Of a stretch of DNA of 34,569 bases, positions 1-7,614 are shown in pieces. Below the pieces are notes generated by a model. That model ran no database searches, was not told where the DNA came from, and saw only the letters and a program-made list of their open reading frames with translations. How positions within the stretch are numbered: position 1 is the stretch's first letter; the number at the start of each line of letters is the position of its first letter. Source of the DNA: Rhodothermales bacterium (GTDB taxonomy: Bacteria > Bacteroidota > Rhodothermia > Rhodothermales > Bin80); NCBI GenBank assembly GCA_022821385.1, contig JAJEDR010000026.1, positions 1 through 34,569 of the forward strand, read 5' to 3'. The translations under genes and the position numbers were made by a program.

Positions 1-1199
1 ATTCCGAGTGATGACGGAAACTGCTCGCGTGTGCGCTTATCTGCAACCAGCTCTACACCTGCCATCAATCCTCTCCCACGTACCTCCCCAACAAGCGGGT
101 GGGGGGCAACACGGTCGCGCAAGCCATTATGGAGCTGGGCACCGACAGTTCGTACGTGGTCCACGATATTCCTCTCATCATAGATCTTCAGGCACTCGAG
201 GGCTACAGCAGCAGAAACAGGATGCCCAGTATAAGTCATCCCGTGAGCAAAGACACCAACCTCGTCACTCCCTGACTCTAACGCGTCATAGACTCTCCGG
301 TTGACCATGACTGCAGAAATCGGCAAATAGGAAGCAGAGAGTGCCTTGGCTGTTACCAGTATATCCGGCTCCATGCCGACAGTCTGACTGCCCCACATAT
401 TTCCGGTCCGACCGAATCCGCATATTACCTCATCAGCAACCAATAATACATCGTGCTTCCTCAGAACTTGCTGAATCGCTTTGAAATATCCCTTTGGGGG
501 AACAATCACACCTCCCACCCCCATGATTGGTTCAGCAAAGAATGCCGCTACCGTCTCCGGCCCTTCCTGCATGATCAGTGCATCAAGTTCCGAAGCTAAT
601 CTGGCTCCAAACGACTCTTCCGACTCACCTTCATGTGCACATCGGTAGTAATGAGGTTTGGCGGTGTGCAAAAACCCCGGAAGCGGAAGATCGAATAGTT
701 TGTGGTTTTTTGGTAATCCAGTCAGGCTTGAAGAAGCAATCAATGAGCCATGGTACGCGTCCCGACGGGCAATAATCTTTTTCTTCTTTACACGCCCCTG
801 TGCGTTATTGAAGAACCAGATCATTTTTACGGCTGAATCGACTGCCTCTGAACCCGAGTTTGCAAAAAACACCTTGGCCATAGGCACCGGAGCTATACGG
901 AGTAACTCCTTCGCCAAGGCGACACCAGGCGGATGACTCGCCGAAGCAAACATATGCATGAATGGCAATTCCTGGAACTGCCGATAGGCTGCATCGGCCA
1001 GCCGACCCTCACTGAATCCGAGCGAAGCTGACCACAACCCTGCTATACCCTCCAGAAAACGATTTCCATGCTCATCAAATACCCACACACCCTCCCCACG
1101 TGTGAATACCATGGGCTTGTGCGTACCCAGTGACGTGAAAGGATGTAGAACCGAAGCACGATCCTGTATCGAAATCGCGCTGGAAATAGACTCTGGCAT
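1..1199 (-). CDS. Class III (PLP-dependent) aminotransferase, C-terminus cut by window start
   Basis: The reading frame is open from an ATG at 1199 to the window edge, giving about 399 visible residues; some 50-60 C-terminal residues of a normal 440-460 aa enzyme are missing. Fold-type I subgroup II motifs are clear: the cofactor-binding ANSGSEAVDSAVK stretch, the DAYHG motif, the DEVICGFGRTG motif, and the PLP Schiff-base lysine in TAKALS at residue 285. Such enzymes move an amino group from an omega-amino acid, diamine or similar donor to pyruvate or 2-oxoglutarate in the cytoplasm. The N-terminal pattern around LHPFTSLGTH is typical of the omega-amino acid:pyruvate branch, but the substrate cannot be fixed from sequence, so no gene symbol is given. 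It lies about 95 bases downstream of a STAS gene on the same strand and may share its transcript. Confidence 0.9.
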   Translation of the reverse strand, partial: MPESISSAISIQDRASVLHPFTSLGTHKPMVFTRGEGVWVFDEHGNRFLEGIAGLWSASLGFSEGRLADAAYRQFQELPFMHMFASASHPPGVALAKELLRIAPVPMAKVFFANSGSEAVDSAVKMIWFFNNAQGRVKKKKIIARRDAYHGSLIASSSLTGLPKNHKLFDLPLPGFLHTAKPHYYRCAHEGESEESFGARLASELDALIMQEGPETVAAFFAEPIMGVGGVIVPPKGYFKAIQQVLRKHDVLLVADEVICGFGRTGNMWGSQTVGMEPDILVTAKALSASYLPISAVMVNRRVYDALESGSDEVGVFAHGMTYTGHPVSAAVALECLKIYDERNIVDHVRTVGAQLHNGLRDRVAPHPLVGEVRGRGLMAGVELVADKRTREQFPSSLG

Positions 1200-1294
1200 G
1201 ACTATGACCAATAGCGTATGACTTTCAAATATCCACGTCTCTCGTTACGTTGGACAACGAGAGTATCGGAGTGTACCGTTATGAACTGCAGCTA

Positions 1295-1630
1295 TCAGTG
1301 CTTGGACCGTGCCTCCTCCAGCGTTTCGTAGACATTTACAATCTGATCAAATCCGCTGATCTCAAAAACCTCCCGAACCGCAAAGGACAAGCCGCAAACA
1401 GAAAAGGCTTTGGGAGGCCTGAATGCTTTCGCCAGCTCGAGAACAACCCTTAGGCCTGCACTGCTGATGAAATTAACCTTGCTGAACTCCAGGATGAGTA
1501 CGCGATCCTCCTCCGTGGTGCCCTCAAGAATAGATTGCTTGAAGAGTACTGTATTCGAACTATCAATCCTGCCATCCAGAATCGCAGCCTTAGCATCGTT
1601 TTCGCTGTTCCAGGTAACCCTTAAAGACAT
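1295..1630 (-). CDS. STAS-domain anti-sigma factor antagonist (SpoIIAA/RsbV-like)
   Basis: A single STAS domain fills this protein of about 111 aa. The diagnostic segment FSKVNFISSAGLRVVLELA carries the conserved serine (residue 57, just before Ala-Gly-Leu) that is phosphorylated by HPK-type anti-sigma kinases in this family. When unphosphorylated, such proteins sequester the anti-sigma factor and free a sigma factor; some act in other partner-switching circuits. I chose the ATG at 1630, which has a GGGG run about seven bases upstream; an in-frame GTG at 1639 would add three residues. No partner kinase or phosphatase gene is visible in this window, so the circuit must lie elsewhere. It is divergent from dnaX and precedes the aminotransferase on the same strand. 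Confidence 0.88.
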   Translation of the reverse strand: MSLRVTWNSENDAKAAILDGRIDSSNTVLFKQSILEGTTEEDRVLILEFSKVNFISSAGLRVVLELAKAFRPPKAFSVCGLSFAVREVFEISGFDQIVNVYETLEEARSKH

Positions 1631-1807
1631 GAAATACACCCCAATCCTTGTTTAAGAAGAAAAATCATGAGCCCATAACGTTGCTCAAGCAACCTCCCCG
1701 ACGCGGTACGCATCGCAAAAAGCTCGTTTTCCGTCCGAACCCCTTAGAAACACTTTTGTTGCATCATGGGATGGTCTGGCCCGTATATACCGCAGTGACA
1801 TCAGTCC

Positions 1808-3631
1808 ATGGCAGAATCGCAGTATTTAGTTACCGCCCGTAAATACCGCCCACAGGTCTTTGGGGACCTCGTGGCACAGTCGCATGTGGTCCAAACACTA
1901 ACAAATGCCCTCAAACTAGGACGACTTGCTCATGCTTACCTCTTTACCGGGCCTCGTGGTGTTGGAAAAACAACTGCCGCCAGAATCCTGGCAAAGGCCA
2001 TTAACTGCACAAAGAAGACTGACGAAGAAGTCGAACCCTGCCTGGATTGCGACTCCTGTAAAGACTTCGAAACGCAGCAAAGCCTGAATATCTTTGAAAT
2101 TGACGCGGCCTCTAACAACCGCGTGGAAGATATCCGCGAGTTACGCGAAAATGTTCGAGTTCCACCACAAGGAGGGCGCCGCAAAGTGTATATCATTGAC
2201 GAAGTACACATGCTCACCACTGCGGCCTTTAACGCACTCCTGAAAACATTAGAGGAGCCTCCACCACATATACTCTTTATTTTTGCGACCACAGAGCCAC
2301 ATAAAGTTCTTCCAACTATCCTGTCCCGCTGCCAGCGTTTTGATTTTCGGCGTATTCCAACAAAGGATATCGTTGATCATCTGGGCAGAATCTGCAACAG
2401 CGAAGGGATCACAGCAGATGAAGACGCGCTTCATCTCATTGCTAATAAAGGAGATGGTGCCCTGCGCGATGCACTCAGCGTCTTTGATCAGGCTGTGGCG
2501 CTCTGTGGATCAAATCTGACGTACTCCACTTTGGCCAGTGCACTGCGCGTGGTAGACGCAGAATTGTATTTCGAGTCTACTCGGCATATAGCGAAACAGG
2601 CAGCGGGTCCCATACTCAGCCTCGCTGAACGAATCATGTCGGATGGACACGATGTGAGAGAGTTTTTCAACGGTCTGGCAGAACATGTACGTAACCTGTT
2701 GATTGCCGTGACACTGGGGACGGATGCATTGGTTGATGTTAGTAAAAGATTGCGGTCACAGTATGCAGAAGCTGCCAAGGATTTTACCGAAACCGTGCTG
2801 CTCCGCATCCTGATGGTCATTGATGAAACCCAGAACAGACTGCCAACTTCTACCTCTCCCCGTCTGGCAGTAGAGCTGGCCATGATCAAGATGGTACGGC
2901 TAGGGGATAGTGTTGATCTGTCAGACGCTTTGGCACAGATTCGCCGTCTGGAGCGTATGGTGCAGGAGACACCTGGGCAAGCACCGGTTACCTTAACTGC
3001 GATGCCACCGCCCACACAAGCCGCGCCTCCTCCCAGACACATTCCCCCCTCCGGAACTAAACCCGCCCCTTCCCCCTCCCCTCCCCGCAATGCCGGCCCC
3101 AGTCCAGACACTCCACAGACGAGCGCCCCACAGTCCCATGCAATTGGAGGTGAATCCGCCCTGGATCGCCATCAACGAAAAAAAACCGCCCCCGAGCAAA
3201 CGTATCACTCTCCCGCCCGGACACAGCAGGAAAAACCTCAGCCCAATCAAAACCCCCAGCCAGACCTCCAGGAGGCTTGGTCGCAGGTTCTGACAATCCT
3301 GGCCAAACATGACAATGTACAAGGCGTCCAGACGATGATGGACTCCCGCGCCATAAACGCGCATAGCAATACTCTGAAGGTCGCCGTTGCCAACGATATT
3401 GTCAGGGACGTTGCTAGAGATGCAAATATGCTGGAAACCATTAAAGAATCCATGCAGACGATCTCCGCCCTTAACGGCCTTGAGGTTGATTTCGTCGTCA
3501 GACCTGAGCTGTTTCCCTCAATGAAACCCGATTGGGATACCGAAATAGAAAACCTAAAGAAGCAATACCCAGGCCTGCGGCTGCTCACCGAAGCCTTTGA
3601 CCTTCACTTGGCGAACAATCCCACACTTTAA
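1808..3631 (+). CDS. dnaX: DNA polymerase III subunit gamma/tau
   Basis: This is the clamp-loader ATPase that, with delta and delta-prime, loads the sliding clamp at the replication fork. The AAA+ core shows Walker A GPRGVGKTT with the lysine at residue 54, a zinc module with four cysteines spaced CX10CX2CX2C, Walker B IIDEVHML, sensor 1 TTEPHK and the SRC arginine-finger motif followed by QRFDFRRI. Domain III runs to about residue 380. A proline-rich, low-complexity linker occupies roughly residues 395-490, and the C-terminal tau-like region starting QEAWSQVLTIL follows. At 607 aa it is a full-length tau form; I saw no obvious frameshift slippery site that would make gamma. It heads the conserved dnaX-ybaB-recR block, 14 bases before the next start. 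Confidence 0.97.
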   Translation: MAESQYLVTARKYRPQVFGDLVAQSHVVQTLTNALKLGRLAHAYLFTGPRGVGKTTAARILAKAINCTKKTDEEVEPCLDCDSCKDFETQQSLNIFEIDAASNNRVEDIRELRENVRVPPQGGRRKVYIIDEVHMLTTAAFNALLKTLEEPPPHILFIFATTEPHKVLPTILSRCQRFDFRRIPTKDIVDHLGRICNSEGITADEDALHLIANKGDGALRDALSVFDQAVALCGSNLTYSTLASALRVVDAELYFESTRHIAKQAAGPILSLAERIMSDGHDVREFFNGLAEHVRNLLIAVTLGTDALVDVSKRLRSQYAEAAKDFTETVLLRILMVIDETQNRLPTSTSPRLAVELAMIKMVRLGDSVDLSDALAQIRRLERMVQETPGQAPVTLTAMPPPTQAAPPPRHIPPSGTKPAPSPSPPRNAGPSPDTPQTSAPQSHAIGGESALDRHQRKKTAPEQTYHSPARTQQEKPQPNQNPQPDLQEAWSQVLTILAKHDNVQGVQTMMDSRAINAHSNTLKVAVANDIVRDVARDANMLETIKESMQTISALNGLEVDFVVRPELFPSMKPDWDTEIENLKKQYPGLRLLTEAFDLHLANNPTL

Positions 3632-3645
3632 GCAGCAATACGACC

Positions 3646-3966
3646 ATGTCAAATATTTTCAAAAAAATGGCCGAAATGCAAAAGCAGATGGCCAATGTGC
3701 AGGAAATGGTTGGCCGAATCACAGCTACTTCAGAAGCCGGAGGCGGAATGATCAAGGTTACTGCCACCGGATCCCAGCGCATTGTCAAGGTTGAGCTGGA
3801 TCCTGATATCGTCGACCCTGAGGACATAGAACTGCTGCAGGACCTCATCATAGCAGGCGTCAACAAAGCCCTTGAAGAAGCTGGCGAAGCCGCACAGAAC
3901 GAGCTCCGCGATCAGGCCGGCAACTTTCTGCCGAAAAATATGGACCTCTCCAAGTTTGGACTCTGA
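3646..3966 (+). CDS. ybaB: Nucleoid-associated protein, YbaB/EbfC family
   Basis: A 106-residue protein covering the whole YbaB/EbfC family. The N-terminal helix is rich in Met, Gln and Lys (KKMAEMQKQMANVQ), followed by the central beta segment with GGGMIKVTATGSQRIVKVELDP and a C-terminal helix with the typical AGVNKALEEAGEAAQNEL pattern. Family members form tweezer-like homodimers that bind DNA and affect nucleoid structure and gene expression. The position between dnaX (14 bases upstream) and recR (3 bases downstream) is the conserved bacterial arrangement and supports the call strongly. The three genes are almost certainly co-transcribed. Confidence 0.95.
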   Translation: MSNIFKKMAEMQKQMANVQEMVGRITATSEAGGGMIKVTATGSQRIVKVELDPDIVDPEDIELLQDLIIAGVNKALEEAGEAAQNELRDQAGNFLPKNMDLSKFGL

Positions 3967-3969
3967 GTA

Positions 3970-4584
3970 ATGCAATTCGCCTCAGAGTCGGTGGAAATAC
4001 TGATTGAGCAGTTCTCGAAGCTTCCCACTATCGGCCGAAAGAGTGCAAGGCGCCTGGCCGCACATGTTCTCAAAATGCCGAAAAAAGAAGTATCCCAACT
4101 TGCAACTGCACTGCTGGAGGTCAAAGAACGCGTACGCGCCTGCAGCATCTGCCGGAACATAACGGATACGGAGGTCTGCATCATATGCAGTTCCAGCAAA
4201 CGGGCCACTGACATGGTTTGTGTCGTTCAGGACCCCGAGGACATTTTAGCGCTCGAGCGCACGGGCGAGTATCGTGGCACATATCACGTGCTGGGCGGAG
4301 TGATCTCGCCCCTGGACGGGGTTGGTCCTGATGATCTCAATATCCGCTCTTTACTTGAACGTATTGGAAATCCTGACTCGGAGATTTCCGAGATAATCCT
4401 GGCGATAAGTCCTACCGTGGAAGGAGACACGACCGCGTTTTATTTAGCCCAGCTGCTGGAGCCCTTTGCGATAAAGATCACGCGCCTTGCACGGGGAATC
4501 CCTGTTGGCCTTACCCTCACATATGCGGACGAAGCTACGCTATCCCGAGCTATCGCCGGGCGTGACGTTATGTCGGAACCATGA
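3970..4584 (+). CDS. recR: Recombination mediator protein RecR
   Basis: RecR works with RecO (and RecF) to load RecA onto SSB-coated single-stranded DNA at gaps. The 204-aa length is normal. An N-terminal helix-hairpin-helix region lies at about residues 9-34 ([16 protein letters not shown]). A C4 zinc finger follows with cysteines 58, 61, 70 and 73. The Toprim domain starts near residue 83 with [19 protein letters not shown] and contains the family signature [19 protein letters not shown]. It begins three bases after the ybaB stop. Its last 45 bases overlap the end of the convergent symporter gene, so transcripts from the two strands are complementary there. Confidence 0.97.
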   Translation: MQFASESVEILIEQFSKLPTIGRKSARRLAAHVLKMPKKEVSQLATALLEVKERVRACSICRNITDTEVCIICSSSKRATDMVCVVQDPEDILALERTGEYRGTYHVLGGVISPLDGVGPDDLNIRSLLERIGNPDSEISEIILAISPTVEGDTTAFYLAQLLEPFAIKITRLARGIPVGLTLTYADEATLSRAIAGRDVMSEP

Positions 4585-6213
4585 AAAGAGCAGACCAACA
4601 GAAAATACCGTCACAGCGCCAACGACATTGTGCCATAAAAAGGAAACCTCCGGCGCCAAAAAATTAACCGCAGCTACAGCCCCCATCCCCGCAATCAGTC
4701 CGTAAAAGGCCCCGACACCGCGCCCCGCAGGGACCATTGCGAGAATAAAGACCCCCAAGATTGAGCCGTAGAAGAAAGAACCGAATCGGTTCACGACCTC
4801 AATCAATGAACCCAGTGTCACCGCAAAGGTAGCCACAAAACATGCAAAAATCCCCCAGAAACCTGTAGCTAGTTTACTGACCCAGAGCATATGACGCTCA
4901 GGAGCGTCCGGACGAATCCATCGCCGATAAAAATCAATTACGGTAGCCGTAGAAAGGGAATTGAGTTCGGAAGAAATGCTGGACATGGCAGCAGCCATAA
5001 TCGCCGCGATAAAGAGCCCGGTCAATCCCAGGGGAAGAACATCCAAGGCAAAGCGTGGCATGATATAATTAACATCCCTGACGGATTGCTCCCCGGTAGC
5101 CTCGCGTACGAGGGTGAGTGCATCATCACGCAAGCTCCCCACGTTGCTCTCATGGATTTCCAGTCGCTGGGCTGCGCCTGGCAAGCCCGCAGCAACTTCT
5201 TCGGCAGCCGTGGTTCGCGCCGTAAACTCTGTACCGTAACGACCTTCCAGTTCGGCATATTCCTGCGGTGCGTGATTGCGCACCGCTGCTTCATGTGCCG
5301 GATTGTACAGGAGTGGAGGTGCCTGGAATAAGTAAAAAACAAATACCAGAACCCCAATGAGCAATACCAGAGACTGAAGTGGAATTTTCCAATAGGCACT
5401 CATCAGAAGGGAGCGTCGCGCCTCTAGGACCGAACGGGCTGCCAAGTAGCGCTGCACCTGACTCTGGTCGGTCCCGAAATAGGACAACATCAAGAACGTT
5501 CCTCCTAGAAGTCCCGACCAGAATGTGTATGTCTCGTTAAGTGTGAATGAGAAATCAAATACTTGAAGCCTGCCGGTTGCCCCGGCAATCTGAAGAGCAT
5601 CGTGAGGGTTCACCGGCATCTTTACGAGAAGAACAACTACGACTGCTGCCAGAGAAAGTACTATCAGCACCATTTGCTTCACATCCGCCCATGCCACTGC
5701 CTGAATACCGCCAAACATCGTGTACAGTACTGTGGGGATTCCGATCACAGCCACACTTAGCGTAAGATCCCACCCAAATACTGCCGCCATAACTACTGCC
5801 GGCGCGGCGAGTATGGTCCCGCAACTCATGCCACGGGACATCAGAAAAAGAAAACTCGTGAGCGACCGGGTCCCGGGCCCAAAACGCTTCTCCAAATACT
5901 CGTACGCCGTGTATACTCCACTGCGATGCAGGAATGGCACCAGTGTAACCCCCAGGATCACCATTGCCAAGGGCAGTCCAAAGTAAAACTGAATAAAGCG
6001 GATTCCGTCAGTCGCACCTTGGCCTGTCGTGCCAATCATGGTTACAGCAGAAAGCTGTGTGGCCATGACCGACAGTCCAACGGCCCACCAAGGCAGGCTC
6101 TGGTTCGCCAGAAAATAACCTTTGAGGCGATCAGTGTCTCTGGAACGGCGCAACCCGTCCCACAAGACGTAAGCGAGATAGGCTGCGACAATGAGCCAGT
6201 TAATGGGATGCAT
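4540..6213 (-). CDS. Sodium:solute symporter (SSS/SSF family)
   Basis: A 557-aa inner-membrane protein with about 13 hydrophobic segments, matching the LeuT-fold SSF family that couples sodium entry to uptake of sugars, sialic acids, amino acids or vitamins. The start [13 protein letters not shown], the segment [21 protein letters not shown] and the sodium-site helix [20 protein letters not shown] are characteristic. A hydrophilic insertion of roughly 85 residues (about 298-385) sits before that helix, longer than in minimal family members. The substrate cannot be read from sequence. The start lies only three bases after the stop of a 38-residue membrane peptide, and SDR and NTF2-like lipoprotein genes are upstream in the same operon. 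The 3' end overlaps recR by 45 bases on the opposite strand. Confidence 0.93.
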   Translation of the reverse strand: MHPINWLIVAAYLAYVLWDGLRRSRDTDRLKGYFLANQSLPWWAVGLSVMATQLSAVTMIGTTGQGATDGIRFIQFYFGLPLAMVILGVTLVPFLHRSGVYTAYEYLEKRFGPGTRSLTSFLFLMSRGMSCGTILAAPAVVMAAVFGWDLTLSVAVIGIPTVLYTMFGGIQAVAWADVKQMVLIVLSLAAVVVVLLVKMPVNPHDALQIAGATGRLQVFDFSFTLNETYTFWSGLLGGTFLMLSYFGTDQSQVQRYLAARSVLEARRSLLMSAYWKIPLQSLVLLIGVLVFVFYLFQAPPLLYNPAHEAAVRNHAPQEYAELEGRYGTEFTARTTAAEEVAAGLPGAAQRLEIHESNVGSLRDDALTLVREATGEQSVRDVNYIMPRFALDVLPLGLTGLFIAAIMAAAMSSISSELNSLSTATVIDFYRRWIRPDAPERHMLWVSKLATGFWGIFACFVATFAVTLGSLIEVVNRFGSFFYGSILGVFILAMVPAGRGVGAFYGLIAGMGAVAAVNFLAPEVSFLWHNVVGAVTVFSVGLLFSWFRHNVTPGDSSG

Positions 6214-6216
6214 GAC

Positions 6217-6333
6217 CTAGTTGTAAATTGCGTGCAACAGCCACAGAATCAACATCATTATGCCCTGAGCGGCAAATACGCGGATCAGCGTACGAGCAAA
6301 TGATTCAGAAGATTTTTGATCCAATTCGGTCAT
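6217..6333 (-). CDS. 38-residue single-helix membrane peptide, probable symporter accessory protein
   Basis: Reading the minus strand between the SDR stop and the symporter start gives an uninterrupted 38-codon frame starting at the ATG at 6333 and ending with TAG at 6219-6217. The first 18 residues are hydrophilic (MTELDQKSSESFARTLIR) and are followed by one hydrophobic helix ending LWLLHAIYN. An AGG-type ribosome-binding sequence lies about nine bases upstream. Only three bases separate its stop from the symporter ATG, in the same frame, which points to translational coupling. Small one-helix proteins encoded just upstream of SSS symporters are known (YhdT beside PanF, and peptides annotated as symporter small accessory proteins), so I infer the same role here. 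It is too short for most gene callers. Confidence 0.7.
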   Translation of the reverse strand: MTELDQKSSESFARTLIRVFAAQGIMMLILWLLHAIYN

Positions 6334-6350
6334 ATGAACTTGCCTGTTAA

Positions 6351-6998
6351 TTACCGATTTCCATAGGCCTGCATCGCGGATCCACTAAGCACCGCTGCGG
6401 GTTCGGAGCACAGCTGGATTGCCAGCTCAATTAAGTCATCAGCATGAACACCTGTGCCCGTACTCTTGCCATAGCGGATGATTGACGGCGCGAGTGCGTA
6501 CGTGCGCAGTGCAGGATATTCCGCCGCAACCGCCTCAACCAGACGTAGTAACCCCGCTTTGCTTGCTGCATAAGCCCCGCCTTGCGACTTAGCTGCTTCA
6601 AGGCCTGAACGAGCACATATGCCTATCAGTGTACCTCCTGCCGGGAGCATGTGTCGGGCTGCTTCTCGGAAGCACAAAAAACTGGACGTAAGATTCACAC
6701 GCATCATTCGCTCCCAATCTTCCAGTCTGGTGTCCAACAGAGGCCATTCATTCCACATCCCGACCGCGTGCACCAAAACATCGATCCGACCATGCTGCCG
6801 CTTGATATTGGCAAAAGCGTCTGTGACTTCGTCTTCCTTAGTCAGGTCCAGGGCTAATTGTGTAGTATCCACACGTCCAACAGACACCACACATGCTCCG
6901 ACCTCTTCAAACCGTGCAACCAGGCGCTGACCCAATCGACCACCCGCACCGGTTATGACTACCGTCTTATCCTGTAAATGCGAAAAACTACAACTCAT
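6351..6998 (-). CDS. Short-chain dehydrogenase/reductase (SDR)
   Basis: A classical Rossmann-fold NAD(P)-dependent oxidoreductase of 215 aa, slightly shorter than the usual 240-260. The dinucleotide-binding motif TGAGGRLG is at residues 16-23. Catalytic residues are visible: Asn102 in RVNLTSS, Ser131 in ICARSG, and the Tyr143-x-x-x-Lys147 pair in YAASK. The VHAVG segment replaces the more common NNAG. Substrate is unknown. Its ATG overlaps the stop of the NTF2-like lipoprotein gene by four bases (ATGA), and it precedes the micro-ORF and symporter by 17 bases. This suggests the enzyme acts on, or in the same pathway as, the solute brought in by the transporter; that link is inference. Confidence 0.9.
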   Translation of the reverse strand: MSCSFSHLQDKTVVITGAGGRLGQRLVARFEEVGACVVSVGRVDTTQLALDLTKEDEVTDAFANIKRQHGRIDVLVHAVGMWNEWPLLDTRLEDWERMMRVNLTSSFLCFREAARHMLPAGGTLIGICARSGLEAAKSQGGAYAASKAGLLRLVEAVAAEYPALRTYALAPSIIRYGKSTGTGVHADDLIELAIQLCSEPAAVLSGSAMQAYGNR

Positions 6999-7480
6999 TC
7001 GATATTTTCGAGTACATCATCAGGGATCTGGTCCGCAGAAGTGTGGTCATGCACGATGCGCCAACCTTCCCCGGTATACTCAAGGATTAGTGTGAAGAGC
7101 CCGGTAGGTTGATCATTTTCTCGTTCTAAAGCATAAGCACCAAAAACCATGGCATGTTTGTTGCTGAGCATACGAATATCTCGAAGATCAAACGTTAATG
7201 TGCCCATCGCTGCACGGTCGGGATATACGCTGTGGTACCTCTCCAGCGTGGACTGCCAGCCCCGTATCTCCCCGCTTGATCCTGCAAAGCGTAAACTGTC
7301 ACTTTTCAGATAGCCCTGCATAAAAGTCTCGATATCTCCGGCATTCCATGCATCCTGCTGCATCTGAAGTACTTCGCGAATTGCATCATCCTGAGGAGAT
7401 GCACAACCCATAAGTAAACCCGTAAGAAGAATCAAGCCCAAAAATAACATACTCAATGACCTGAACATGGCTTTTAACAT
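6995..7480 (-). CDS. NTF2-like (SnoaL/DUF4440-type) lipoprotein
   Basis: From the ATG at 7480 the protein is 161 aa. It begins with a basic-then-hydrophobic signal and a lipobox ending GLLMGC, so it should be lipidated and held in a membrane facing the periplasm or cell surface. The mature part, starting IREVLQMQQDAWNAGDIETFMQGYL, fits the cone-shaped NTF2-like fold of the DUF4440/YybH type, and WRIVHDHTSA is the typical last strand. These proteins usually bind or modify small molecules; no catalytic residues can be assigned here. In-frame starts further upstream (to 7546) would put extra polar residues before the signal peptide, so I reject them; the ATG at 7468 is a second option. The gene is first in the symporter operon and divergent from sprA. 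Confidence 0.85.
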   Translation of the reverse strand: MLKAMFRSLSMLFLGLILLTGLLMGCASPQDDAIREVLQMQQDAWNAGDIETFMQGYLKSDSLRFAGSSGEIRGWQSTLERYHSVYPDRAAMGTLTFDLRDIRMLSNKHAMVFGAYALERENDQPTGLFTLILEYTGEGWRIVHDHTSADQIPDDVLENIE

Positions 7481-7614
7481 TGCGTTGCACGTGTTTAATT
7501 CGTCATCCGCCTTTAACGTACAAAAAAAGGACCTGCATATTAGCAACTAACGATACGAGCACGGAGGATTTAAGGTCGAGTAAACAGTAAATTGACGCTC
7601 GTCAGCAGGACCGA

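Noticed and set aside
2488..3111. 207-aa minus-strand frame inside dnaX
   Set aside because: It is antisense to a well-supported gene, has Ser/Arg-rich shadow composition and no motif.
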